A stretch of 7,121 nt of DNA from Candidatus Pacearchaeota archaeon (GCA_002690445.1 NZER01000335.1:1-7121); one strand, 5' to 3'; numbered from the stretch's first letter, positions 1 through 5,679 are shown. Numbers and translations are program-made. The notes: a model not told the origin generated them from the letters alone.

Positions 1-234
1 ATTACCAAATTTATAAGCGTGGTCAAAATAATATACATCTGACTTTGCCTTTTTCATTATATCACCTGTGCCTCTTAATACTCCAAAACAAGCAACAGGT
101 TTTTTTAAATCTACACTTTTAAATTCAGGTCCATCTGTATGCCAACTGTACATAGGTGTGAATTTACTTTGACTTTGAATAAATGCTAGTACCATTTCAT
201 CTGTTCTACGTCCTGTTAACAATCCTTGTATCAT
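1..234 (-). CDS. 5' part of an unknown gene, possibly sugar-transferase related (3' end beyond window)
   Basis: This open frame of 78 codons begins at an ATG whose last two bases belong to the TGA stop of the GT8-like gene (ATGA overlap, 231-234), and it stays open to the left edge, so the C-terminal part is missing. The visible N-terminus starts MIQGLLTGRRTDEM and includes a stretch reading ACFGVLRGTGDIMKKA followed by DVYYFDHAYKFG. That pattern (hydrophobic strand, LRGTG turn, then YYFDHAY) resembles the N-terminal half of phage and bacterial surface-carbohydrate transferase-like proteins, but this is an impression, not a firm family assignment. The neighbouring transferases and gmd support a role in the same glycan cassette. 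No strong Shine-Dalgarno is visible; the start is inferred from coupling to the upstream stop. Confidence 0.72.
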   Translation of the reverse strand, partial: MIQGLLTGRRTDEMVLAFIQSQSKFTPMYSWHTDGPEFKSVDLKKPVACFGVLRGTGDIMKKAKSDVYYFDHAYKFGN

Positions 235-908
235 TTTCTTAAATTTATTTCCGTTGTTTCTTCTTTTAATTTTAACCATTCTTCTGCATAATCACAATTT
301 AAATAATCTGCAAACCAAGGTCCACCTTCTGTAAAATGTACATTATTTACTTTTTCTTTCTTTTCATATTCTCCTGCTAACCAATTCCACTCTAAAGGTA
401 GTTCACCAATCATATCATCATTTTCTAACCATTTAAATTGGTGTAATTGTAATCCTGTTGCACTATTAACATAATCTGGTGTTAATGCTGTACACTTATC
501 ACAATTCATTAACATAAAACTTGACCAATTTTTCTTTTCATATTTTGTTTGTATTGCACCTAAAAATTTCTTTGTCTTTCTAGGTACATAATCGTGTTTA
601 CACACTTGTATAGCATATCTTTCATCCCTTAATCTCCACAGTTCAGCAACATCTGTAAACATTAACTGGTCACAATCCATAAACAATGCCCAACCCTTAT
701 AATTCATAAGGTGTGGTACTATAAATCTACTAAAACTAAATTCAGTTGATTCTATCTTACTACGTTCTCTAGTAAAATTATCTTTTATATTTTTTAAATA
801 TACTGGTGTAATAGATACAGGTCTGGTACTATGTTTTAATATACTATATGAAAGTACATTAAAGGCAACCTTCTCCTCACTATCATACCCAATAAAAATA
901 TTTATCAT
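231..908 (-). CDS. GT8-like glycosyltransferase (GT-A fold)
   Basis: A predicted 225-residue cytoplasmic glycosyltransferase that would move a sugar from a nucleotide-sugar donor. The N-terminus (IFIGYDSEEKVAFNVLSYSI, residues 4-23) looks like the nucleotide-binding first strand and helix of GT8-like enzymes. A DCD motif at residues 78-80 within ALFMDCDQLMF is the expected metal/nucleotide-sugar DxD site, followed by the usual 'D..ELW' segment (86-91). WSSFMLMNCD (128-137) and HFTEGGPWF (191-199) match the late acceptor-side and H-x(n)-GPW elements of this group. There is no membrane segment. Its ATG overlaps the preceding stop as TAATG, so it is probably translated by coupling. Donor and acceptor cannot be read from sequence; the nearby gmd makes a GDP-deoxysugar donor conceivable, but GT8 enzymes mostly use UDP-sugars. 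Confidence 0.88.
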   Translation of the reverse strand: MINIFIGYDSEEKVAFNVLSYSILKHSTRPVSITPVYLKNIKDNFTRERSKIESTEFSFSRFIVPHLMNYKGWALFMDCDQLMFTDVAELWRLRDERYAIQVCKHDYVPRKTKKFLGAIQTKYEKKNWSSFMLMNCDKCTALTPDYVNSATGLQLHQFKWLENDDMIGELPLEWNWLAGEYEKKEKVNNVHFTEGGPWFADYLNCDYAEEWLKLKEETTEINLRK

Positions 909-1126
909 TACACTTTCATTCTTATGTTTTTACGCAACGCTCTTATTAATTCTCCAATCTTATCTACAATCGCAATTAGATTTGGATCCGTAATATAATG
1001 TTGTTCTTCCTTTAACTTATCATATTCTGCTAAAGGTATTGTAACCGTTCTATTAAGTTGGGTTTCATTTTCATATGTCAAGTTATGTGCATTGTCTTTG
1101 TCATCTTCGCCGTTTATCATTGTCAT
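908..1126 (-). CDS. small acidic protein of unknown function, 72 aa
   Basis: I do not recognise this protein. The N-terminal third is polar and acidic (GEDDKDN). The middle reads TVTIPLAEYDKLKEE (residues 27-41), a strand-then-helix pattern seen in many small phage proteins, and the C-terminus (53-71) is an amphipathic, increasingly basic helix, so a helical or oligomeric accessory protein is plausible. A longer reading from the ATG at 1141 exists, but the ATG at 1126 is preferred: it forms an ATGA overlap with the upstream transferase stop (1123-1126) and has GGAG nine bases upstream (1136-1139), whereas the 1141 ATG has no Shine-Dalgarno. Sitting between two glycosyltransferase genes, it may be a partner of one of them; that is inference. 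Confidence 0.75.
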   Translation of the reverse strand: MTMINGEDDKDNAHNLTYENETQLNRTVTIPLAEYDKLKEEQHYITDPNLIAIVDKIGELIRALRKNIRMKV

Positions 1127-1857
1127 TGGTGTTTTCTCCATTCTGGACTATGTTGTTGTTTTTTTCTGCGACCTTTTCTATGGTCTATATATGGGTTTAT
1201 AAATTTATCTCTTGCTATAATGTGTCCCATTTGTCCGTCACCTAGTGTTCGTTCACTATATTCAGGATTATCTTGATACAATTGTCTAGTACTGTCCAAT
1301 GTATGACAATCTGTCCAAAAATTCTTTCCGCTTCTTTGTATATTATATACTGTATCTTTAACATAAAAATCTTTATAGTCTTTAAAAAATTGTAATGATA
1401 CCTTTCGTGTATTATTAAATGCTACAAAACCTGCTTCTGTATATTGTTTAGGTCTACCATAAAACGATAAAAATATATTATCTGGTAAACAATCGTCAAA
1501 CCATTTATCAGGTATCTGTTTCGTAAAAATACAATCACTATCTATATAATAAACTTTTTCTCCATATTTTTTTGCTGTTGATTGAGCAAATACTTTATAA
1601 CTAAATCTTATTGCGTCTTCAAAAAAATTATTTACTTTTCTATGTTTATTTCTTTCTATAAATTTTTTACACTCTGGTTCAAATTCAAACAAATTATGAT
1701 AATGTACATTGTTTATTTGAGGATAACTCTTTGGGTCATCTTCAACAAAAACATACATAGGCAATGTTTGTTGTGTTGCCAAATATGTTGTAATCAATTG
1801 ATGAGCATACTGGTCATACAATTTTTTATTATAAGTTGTAACAAAAATCTTTTTCAT
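1123..1857 (-). CDS. glycosyltransferase-like protein, GT-A fold with DSD motif
   Basis: A 244-residue protein that looks like a nucleotide-sugar transferase. The N-terminus (KKIFVTTYNKKLYDQYAHQL) gives a beta strand followed by a helix. Residues 80-110 read as a helix (EDAIRFSYKVFAQ) then KVYYIDSDCIF, where D106-S-D108 is the DxD metal/donor site. YTEAGFVAFN (139-148) fits the region after the DxD in GT-A enzymes where acidic and glycine residues line the active site. The C-terminus carries a basic stretch, YIDHRKGRRKKQQ (223-235), similar to the 'DHLKG-RK' ending of other phage sugar transferases. The start forms an ATGA overlap with the gmd stop; AGAGAAGG lies directly against the ATG, so spacing is poor and translational coupling is likely. 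The sugar and acceptor are unknown. It differs from the GT8-like gene downstream and is not a simple duplicate. Confidence 0.82.
   Translation of the reverse strand: MKKIFVTTYNKKLYDQYAHQLITTYLATQQTLPMYVFVEDDPKSYPQINNVHYHNLFEFEPECKKFIERNKHRKVNNFFEDAIRFSYKVFAQSTAKKYGEKVYYIDSDCIFTKQIPDKWFDDCLPDNIFLSFYGRPKQYTEAGFVAFNNTRKVSLQFFKDYKDFYVKDTVYNIQRSGKNFWTDCHTLDSTRQLYQDNPEYSERTLGDGQMGHIIARDKFINPYIDHRKGRRKKQQHSPEWRKHQ
1136..1139 (-). promoter_or_regulatory. ribosome binding site GGAG deciding the 1126 start
   Basis: GGAG on the minus strand, nine bases before the ATG at 1126. It lies inside the longer alternative reading frame and directly follows the alternative ATG at 1141, so it can serve only the inner start. 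Confidence 0.6.
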
Positions 1858-2852
1858 CCTTCTCTTTTCATATCAGCACTCATCATATCTTTAACTAAAC
1901 TATCTATGGTATGCTTAGGTTTCCATCCTAATTTTGTTTTTGCTTTTGTATTGTCACCTACTAATAAATCTACATCTGTAGGTCTAAAAAATTTAGGATT
2001 TGTTTTAATAATAAATTTTTTACTATGTTCGTCTATTATTTCGTGACCATTTACCTGATATTTTATCTTTAAATAATCTAAACATTTAAGTATAAATTCT
2101 TTAACCTGATATGTCTTACCAGTAGCAATAACATAATCTTCAGCTTTATCTTGTTGCAACATCAACCACATTGCTTCAACATAATCTTCAGCGTGTCCCC
2201 AATCTCTAAAACTTTCTAAATTACCTAATTCTAAAACTTTACCTGTCCGTGACCATTCTACTAATCCTTTTGTTATCTTTCTAGTTACAAATTCTTCACC
2301 TCTCATAGGACTTTCGTGGTTAAATAATATACCTGAACAAACAAATAAATTGTATGCCTCTCTATAATTAACAACCATATAATGTGAATATGCTTTTGCA
2401 ACACCATAAGGACTTCTAGGATAAAATCTAGTAGTTTCTTTTTGTGGTGTTTCAGTAACCTTACCAAACATTTCACTAGTAGAAGCTTGATAAAATTTAA
2501 TTTTAGGATTTACATCTTTAATCGCTTCTAATATATTTAAAACTCCTATTGAGTTTGTAAGTGTAGTAACTTGTGGTTGTTCAAATGACAATGCTACAAA
2601 TGATTGAGCAGCCAAATTATAAAATTCATCTGGTTGAGTTTTAACTAATAATTTTGATATATTATAAGGTTCAGTTAAATCTATATCAACTAGTTCAATA
2701 TCATTTCTAATACCTAATTCATCTAATCGCCAATATCTTTTGCCTGTATTTCGTCTTTGAGCACCATATACTTTGTACCCTTTCTCTAATAATAATTTAG
2801 CAAGATATCCACCATCTTGACCTGTGATACCTGTAATCAATGCTGACTTCAT
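1854..2852 (-). CDS. gmd: GDP-mannose 4,6-dehydratase
   Basis: Converts GDP-D-mannose to GDP-4-keto-6-deoxy-D-mannose, the branch point for GDP-fucose, GDP-rhamnose, GDP-perosamine and related sugars; a soluble extended short-chain dehydrogenase/reductase. The 332-residue product has the NADP-binding glycine motif TGITGQDGGYL (residues 7-17), the STSEMFG block at 123-129 (T124 and E126 in the catalytic positions), and SPYGVAKAY (147-155) with Y149 and K153 as the YxxxK pair. SGILFNHESPMRG (173-185) and ESFRDWGHAEDYVEAMW (213-229) are typical of this family, as is FFRPTDVDLLVGD near the C-terminus. It is shorter than the E. coli enzyme (about 373 aa) but complete. It is coupled by ATGA overlaps to a transferase on each side and preceded by a clear AAAGGA. 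The enzymes that would finish the sugar are not in view. Confidence 0.97.
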   Translation of the reverse strand: MKSALITGITGQDGGYLAKLLLEKGYKVYGAQRRNTGKRYWRLDELGIRNDIELVDIDLTEPYNISKLLVKTQPDEFYNLAAQSFVALSFEQPQVTTLTNSIGVLNILEAIKDVNPKIKFYQASTSEMFGKVTETPQKETTRFYPRSPYGVAKAYSHYMVVNYREAYNLFVCSGILFNHESPMRGEEFVTRKITKGLVEWSRTGKVLELGNLESFRDWGHAEDYVEAMWLMLQQDKAEDYVIATGKTYQVKEFILKCLDYLKIKYQVNGHEIIDEHSKKFIIKTNPKFFRPTDVDLLVGDNTKAKTKLGWKPKHTIDSLVKDMMSADMKREG

Positions 2853-3895
2853 TGTATCAATTCCTTTATATAATGAAAAATCATATCTGAATCAAATTCT
2901 TGGAGAGTAAATTCTGTATAAGATACCATTTTATACCATTCTAAAACTTCTTCAGGTTCAGCATAATATAAATCTTCTATCTTATCAATATTAGTATTTT
3001 CTAATTCAACTCCAAAATTATATTTTGAAGTAATACAAGGTATTCCTAAATTAATGAGTTGAAAAATACTTGTACTTTCTCCTAACACCCCACAATAAAC
3101 CCTATCTATAATAGAATTTAAAGTTACATCTCTATCCACAACTTCAACATCTTCCACTAAATCTTCAATTACAATTTTACTATGTGGGTGTGGTTTAACT
3201 AAAATTTTTCTTGTAGTTGCTTTTCTAACTTTTTCAACAGTAGTTTTAATAAATTCAGTTACAGGCATAGAAGATGTTGGGTCGTGTTCTAAACCAGGCA
3301 CAATTAAAACTGCACCATCTTTATTATTTTTCCATTTATGATTGTATATATTATCTAGGGTTACGTCTGGATTATATCTGTGTGTCAACATAATCATATT
3401 ATTTAATCTTTGGAAATTTAGAGGTTTACACCATTTAGTTTTTCCATATGTCCATTGATTTTTTCCCATACGGTAATATCTTGGACCTGTTTTTTTATAC
3501 CAAGTGTCTATGTAATTACATTTAATTCTACTTAATGTTGCACTTTCAGTAACTAATAATGGTTTTCTATATTTTTTTGATAGACTACTAGCTTTGAGGT
3601 TAATATATTCCATCCAAGCAAATCTATTAAAATCTATAACTTTTCCAAACTTATCTTTTTCTAAATCAGCTGTTTTATATTTTTGTCTTTTAGGACTTGT
3701 ACTGCCCCAAGTTCCATCAACCAAATAAGCGTCACAATTTATAATTCTTACAACATCTTCTTCAGATAAAAGTTTACTTACTGGATATTTAAAAATTCTA
3801 TGAAGTGATAAATTTTCTTTCTTACCCCAATGCTTTATTGAGTGTTCAATAGCAGATATCGCATTAGAAGTTCCTAAACTAACTATTTTTAACAT
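2849..3895 (-). CDS. GT-B-like glycosyltransferase / capsule-synthesis-type protein
   Basis: A protein of 348 residues with two apparent Rossmann-like halves. The N-terminal half begins LKIVSLGTSNAISAI and contains LVDGTWGSTSP and KPLLVTES, followed by YYRMGKNQWTYGK. The C-terminal half has AVLIVPGLEHDPTSSMP, then KILVKPHPHS (K234-P-H-P) and GESTSIFQLINLGIPCIT (272-289). The 'KPHP' and 'ES-S...L..GIP' pair is what donor-binding domains of capsule-polysaccharide and CDP-glycerol-type GT-B transferases look like, so a sugar or sugar-phosphate transferase is the best call; the exact family is uncertain. The ATG at 3895 is preferred over 3901 because GAGA lies six bases upstream of it and directly abuts the other. 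It overlaps the SET gene by 17 bases and gmd by 4, placing it in the glycan cassette. Confidence 0.72.
   Translation of the reverse strand: MLKIVSLGTSNAISAIEHSIKHWGKKENLSLHRIFKYPVSKLLSEEDVVRIINCDAYLVDGTWGSTSPKRQKYKTADLEKDKFGKVIDFNRFAWMEYINLKASSLSKKYRKPLLVTESATLSRIKCNYIDTWYKKTGPRYYRMGKNQWTYGKTKWCKPLNFQRLNNMIMLTHRYNPDVTLDNIYNHKWKNNKDGAVLIVPGLEHDPTSSMPVTEFIKTTVEKVRKATTRKILVKPHPHSKIVIEDLVEDVEVVDRDVTLNSIIDRVYCGVLGESTSIFQLINLGIPCITSKYNFGVELENTNIDKIEDLYYAEPEEVLEWYKMVSYTEFTLQEFDSDMIFHYIKELIQ
2862..2867 (-). promoter_or_regulatory. ribosome binding site AAAGGA for gmd
   Basis: AAAGGA on the minus strand, nine bases before the gmd ATG. It is one of the clearest Shine-Dalgarno sequences in the window and lies within the end of the upstream transferase gene. 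Confidence 0.65.
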
Positions 3896-4211
3896 TTTCA
3901 TTCTCTATTTTATAAAAAGTATATTTAACTGTTAATTCTTCCCACGCCTTTACAGGTCGTGAAGTATATAAAAAATACTTATTATATTGTTCAACCTCTT
4001 TAAGTCCTAGGACTCCTTTTATCTTTATACAATTTGGTTTATCACTATGATTAACAAACCCACCTAACGGTGTTCTTATAATTTCTCCATCAACAAGTAC
4101 GTGAGATAAACCTAACTTTACATCTTTCTCAATAAACTTTGTTGTAAATAATCCTTGACCTTCTATAGAAGATTTTTTAATTATTAATCCATCTGGTAAT
4201 GGTTTATACAT
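3879..4211 (-). CDS. small SET-domain protein (putative protein lysine methyltransferase)
   Basis: SET domains transfer a methyl group from S-adenosylmethionine to lysine side chains. This 110-residue product is almost nothing but the SET core. The opening block is SSIEGQGLFTTKFIEKD (residues 14-30), with the G-x-G turn that starts the AdoMet site. FVNHSDKPNC (52-61) is the NHS..PNC motif that forms the AdoMet-binding pseudoknot. YTSRPVKAWEELTVKYTFY (82-100) matches the final 'r.I..geELt.dY' block, with Y97 at the catalytic tyrosine position; W90 replaces the usual glycine before EEL. There are no pre-SET or post-SET cysteine clusters. The longer reading begins at a TTG (4250); the ATG at 4211 is chosen because it has AAAGGA upstream and gives an 8-bp overlap (ATGTATAA) with the preceding stop. 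The substrate is unknown and could be a host or phage protein. Confidence 0.87.
   Translation of the reverse strand: MYKPLPDGLIIKKSSIEGQGLFTTKFIEKDVKLGLSHVLVDGEIIRTPLGGFVNHSDKPNCIKIKGVLGLKEVEQYNKYFLYTSRPVKAWEELTVKYTFYKIENENVKNS
3902..3906 (-). promoter_or_regulatory. ribosome binding site AGAGA favouring the 3895 start
   Basis: A purine-rich AGAGA on the minus strand, with six bases between it and the ATG at 3895 but none before the ATG at 3901. The match is modest. Confidence 0.4.
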
Positions 4212-4626
4212 TTGGGTATGATTCCTTTGATATAAATGTTTGCTTAACAATAGCCTTTTGTTCTTCTATATTCTCTACATAATATCCTTCAATATGAGTA
4301 TACCCATATCTTTTTGCCCAATAAACTCTTTTATTACCTGTATGTACTGCAAGTCCAGGTATACAGTTGCCATCTTTATCTTTAGGCCATCTTTTTTCTT
4401 TTAACCAATAATGTTCTAGGTCAGTATAGATAATTGGATATATCATACCTGCACCTTCAATACTATCTTTAAAATTTGGATATCTTTTTTTCATCCAATT
4501 AAGATTAGCAGTTAACATCAAATCATTTACACTTACTAATTCTACTTTAGGTGCAATATGTTTTAAAGGTGAATGCTGGCACGTAATATGTTTTTTTGCT
4601 CGTAAGAATCTCCTATTGTATATCAT
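4204..4626 (-). CDS. ParB/sulfiredoxin-fold-like protein
   Basis: A 140-residue protein whose central region resembles the ParB N-terminal (ParB/Srx) fold. VELVSVNDLML (residues 28-38) looks like the opening strand, DSIEGAGMIYPIIY (54-67) like the 'sI...G...Pi.V' element, and HTGNKRVYWAKRYGYTHIEGY (95-115) like the 'G-x-(R/K)-R..AA..LGy..Ip' signature that binds a nucleotide in ParB-like proteins. A typical ParB would have the helix-turn-helix and dimerisation domains after this; here the protein ends soon after, so it is not a plasmid-partition ParB. Proteins with only this fold act as nucleases, kinases or ATPases in different settings, so a reaction cannot be assigned. The start makes an ATGA overlap with the preceding gene; the upstream GAG is weak. 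It is coupled to the SET gene by an 8-bp overlap, suggesting balanced expression. Confidence 0.72.
   Translation of the reverse strand: MIYNRRFLRAKKHITCQHSPLKHIAPKVELVSVNDLMLTANLNWMKKRYPNFKDSIEGAGMIYPIIYTDLEHYWLKEKRWPKDKDGNCIPGLAVHTGNKRVYWAKRYGYTHIEGYYVENIEEQKAIVKQTFISKESYPNV
4223..4228 (-). promoter_or_regulatory. ribosome binding site AAAGGA for the SET gene
   Basis: AAAGGA on the minus strand, eleven bases before the ATG at 4211. The spacing is slightly long, but the site is downstream of the alternative TTG at 4250 and so can serve only the ATG start. Confidence 0.55.
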
Positions 4627-4940
4627 ATATGTATCTCATCAAGTTCTAAATCAATGCCTTGTAATTCATCTGGTTTACCTTTTGGATATGTTGGATATAG
4701 TTTAAATACTTCTCCTGTATCATCATTTTTACATCCTGCAACTAACCAATCCCATTTAAAATCTCCATCTATAACAAACTCATTCATCACTTCATATCTT
4801 CTATCAGGTTTTTGTTTAAGTAATTCTTCCTTACACGCTTCCATAGTTGGATAATACCCTTCCATTTGAAACGTTTGTTGCGTTGCAACTGGATCCATAC
4901 CAATTAGATATGCTAATATTAAAATTTTAAATGGTCCCAT
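4623..4940 (-). CDS. unknown 105-aa protein with hydrophobic N-terminus
   Basis: I do not recognise a family. The first 14 residues include a short hydrophobic run (FKILILAYLIG, 4-14). It is shorter than a normal membrane span and lacks a clear cleavage site, so it could be a weak signal sequence, a membrane-touching segment or simply a buried strand. Two cysteines (C36 in YPTMEACKEELL and C70 in WLVAGCKND) are spaced as in small exported phage proteins with one disulfide, which would fit export but does not prove it. The C-terminus is acidic (DLELDEIHI). The ATG overlaps the end of the RuvC-like gene by 14 bases and has AAAGG at a good distance (six bases), so the gene is very likely translated. 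Confidence 0.75.
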   Translation of the reverse strand: MGPFKILILAYLIGMDPVATQQTFQMEGYYPTMEACKEELLKQKPDRRYEVMNEFVIDGDFKWDWLVAGCKNDDTGEVFKLYPTYPKGKPDELQGIDLELDEIHI

Positions 4941-5493
4941 AATTTGCCTTTGCTATATACCAGCTATCAACTATATCTGATACTGGATTGCCTGCCTTTT
5001 CTGTATCTAATAACTTCTTTAAATTTGTTTTTGTATCTTTACTAAATTGTTCATACATCATTTCTTTATCTGCATTACCTTTACCTGTAGCAAGTTTCTT
5101 AACAACACTTGGTACAATAACATTATAACTCCATTTTTGTTCTGATAATCTATATTTAAGTATACCACAATTTTCTGCTATTTGAAATAATGCTCTACCT
5201 TTAGAACCATATGAATAGTTTTCAATTGCTATTGATGGTCCAATGCCAACAGTATGGTCTCCTGGGTGATATAAGCGTAAAACTTTTAAAACCCAATCAG
5301 AAATTTGAGTAAATCTTTGGATAGGGTCTGTATATGGTTGATGTTCAGAACCATTTATATTACCAAATATACCTAAATGTTTCTTCTTATTAGTAAGAAA
5401 ATAAAAACGACTATGTTCAAATATAAAGTCATCTGTTACACATATTGCAGGACTTGTCATACTATAATCAATCCCAACTTGGTTCATCTTCAT
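4927..5493 (-). CDS. RuvC-like Holliday junction resolvase / nuclease
   Basis: A 188-residue RNase H-fold nuclease of the RuvC type, expected to cut branched DNA during phage recombination and before packaging. The first acidic residue is D9 in QVGIDYSMTSPAIC, with the 'DxSxTSxA' look of phage RuvC-like proteins. The second is E91 in SIAIENYSYGSKGRALFQIAE (the Ile-Glu-Asn strand), and the last pair is D173 and D176 in SDIVDSWYIAKA, spaced as in E. coli RuvC (D138, D141). PSVVKKLATGKGNADKEMM before this pair is the usual 'vK...tG.G.a.K..m' segment. About 80 residues separate D9 from E91, more than the 59 in E. coli RuvC, so an insertion lies there. Three in-frame ATGs occur at 5499, 5493 and 5487; 5493 is chosen because AGAGG lies nine bases upstream. 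It overlaps the zinc-ribbon gene by 26 bases. T4 itself uses the unrelated endonuclease VII for this job. Confidence 0.9.
   Translation of the reverse strand: MKMNQVGIDYSMTSPAICVTDDFIFEHSRFYFLTNKKKHLGIFGNINGSEHQPYTDPIQRFTQISDWVLKVLRLYHPGDHTVGIGPSIAIENYSYGSKGRALFQIAENCGILKYRLSEQKWSYNVIVPSVVKKLATGKGNADKEMMYEQFSKDTKTNLKKLLDTEKAGNPVSDIVDSWYIAKANYGTI
4947..4951 (-). promoter_or_regulatory. ribosome binding site AAAGG for the 105-aa gene
   Basis: AAAGG on the minus strand, six bases before the ATG at 4940, inside the last codons of the RuvC-like gene. Confidence 0.55.
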
Positions 5494-5665
5494 TTTCATT
5501 TACCTCTTCTTCTTGTTCATCTAGTTCATCTTCTAATTCATAACTACAAAATGGGCACACTGTCACTCGTTGTTCCGTTTTATCTTCATCATAGATAATA
5601 GAAAATTTTGTATTACAATTAGCACAATGCCTTTTATATTTTTTAGTTAACTCATCATCATCCAT
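5468..5665 (-). CDS. small zinc-ribbon protein with acidic tail
   Basis: A 65-residue protein with two CxxC knuckles, CANC (C14, C17) and CPFC (C37, C40), 19 residues apart, which is the spacing of a single zinc ribbon. Short beta-strand segments between them (FSIIYDEDK, QRVTVCP) fit the fold. After the second knuckle the chain is almost entirely acidic (ELEDELDEQEEE and on to the end), which would repel DNA or bind a basic partner. Zinc ribbons of this kind bind nucleic acid or proteins; the position directly before the RuvC-like gene, with a 26-base coding overlap, suggests the two act in the same DNA process, but that is inference. It follows nrdB after a 14-base gap that shows no Shine-Dalgarno and is nearly all A and T. 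Confidence 0.85.
   Translation of the reverse strand: MDDDELTKKYKRHCANCNTKFSIIYDEDKTEQRVTVCPFCSYELEDELDEQEEEVNENEDEPSWD
5503..5507 (-). promoter_or_regulatory. ribosome binding site AGAGG selecting the 5493 start
   Basis: AGAGG on the minus strand is three bases from the ATG at 5499, nine from 5493 and fifteen from 5487; the middle ATG has the best spacing. Confidence 0.55.
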
Positions 5666-5679
5666 AAAAATATATTCAA

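Noticed and set aside
897..906. Possible T4-type late promoter (GATAAATA on the minus strand)
   Set aside because: It differs from TATAAATA at the first base, lies within the first codons of the GT8-like gene, and has no gene start a suitable distance downstream.
1058..1276. Open frame of 72 codons on the plus strand
   Set aside because: It lies antisense to two well-supported minus-strand genes, has a cysteine- and phenylalanine-rich low-complexity product, and no plausible start context.
1582..2046. Open frame of 154 codons on the plus strand
   Set aside because: It is antisense to gmd and the DSD transferase. Its Phe/Ile/Ser-rich translation is what the complement of an AT-rich Lys/Asn/Asp-rich gene gives.
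4003..4014. 12-bp palindrome AGTCCTAGGACT
   Set aside because: It is a single copy inside the SET coding region (VLGL codons) with no second half-site or repeat nearby; chance is sufficient.
4204..4626. Plasmid-partition ParB with a centromere site
   Set aside because: There is no ParA gene, no helix-turn-helix or dimerisation domain, and no parS-like inverted repeat was seen.
4654..4854. Open frame of 66 codons on the plus strand
   Set aside because: It is wholly antisense to the 105-aa gene, which has a ribosome binding site and coupling to its neighbours.
5377..5598. Open frame of 73 codons on the plus strand
   Set aside because: It is antisense to the RuvC-like and zinc-ribbon genes, both with recognisable motifs; the His/Leu-rich tail is the complement of acidic codons.
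5666..5679. The only intergenic gap (14 bases) as a promoter or terminator
   Set aside because: It is too short for a promoter by itself, contains no hairpin, and has only the AT-richness expected in this genome.
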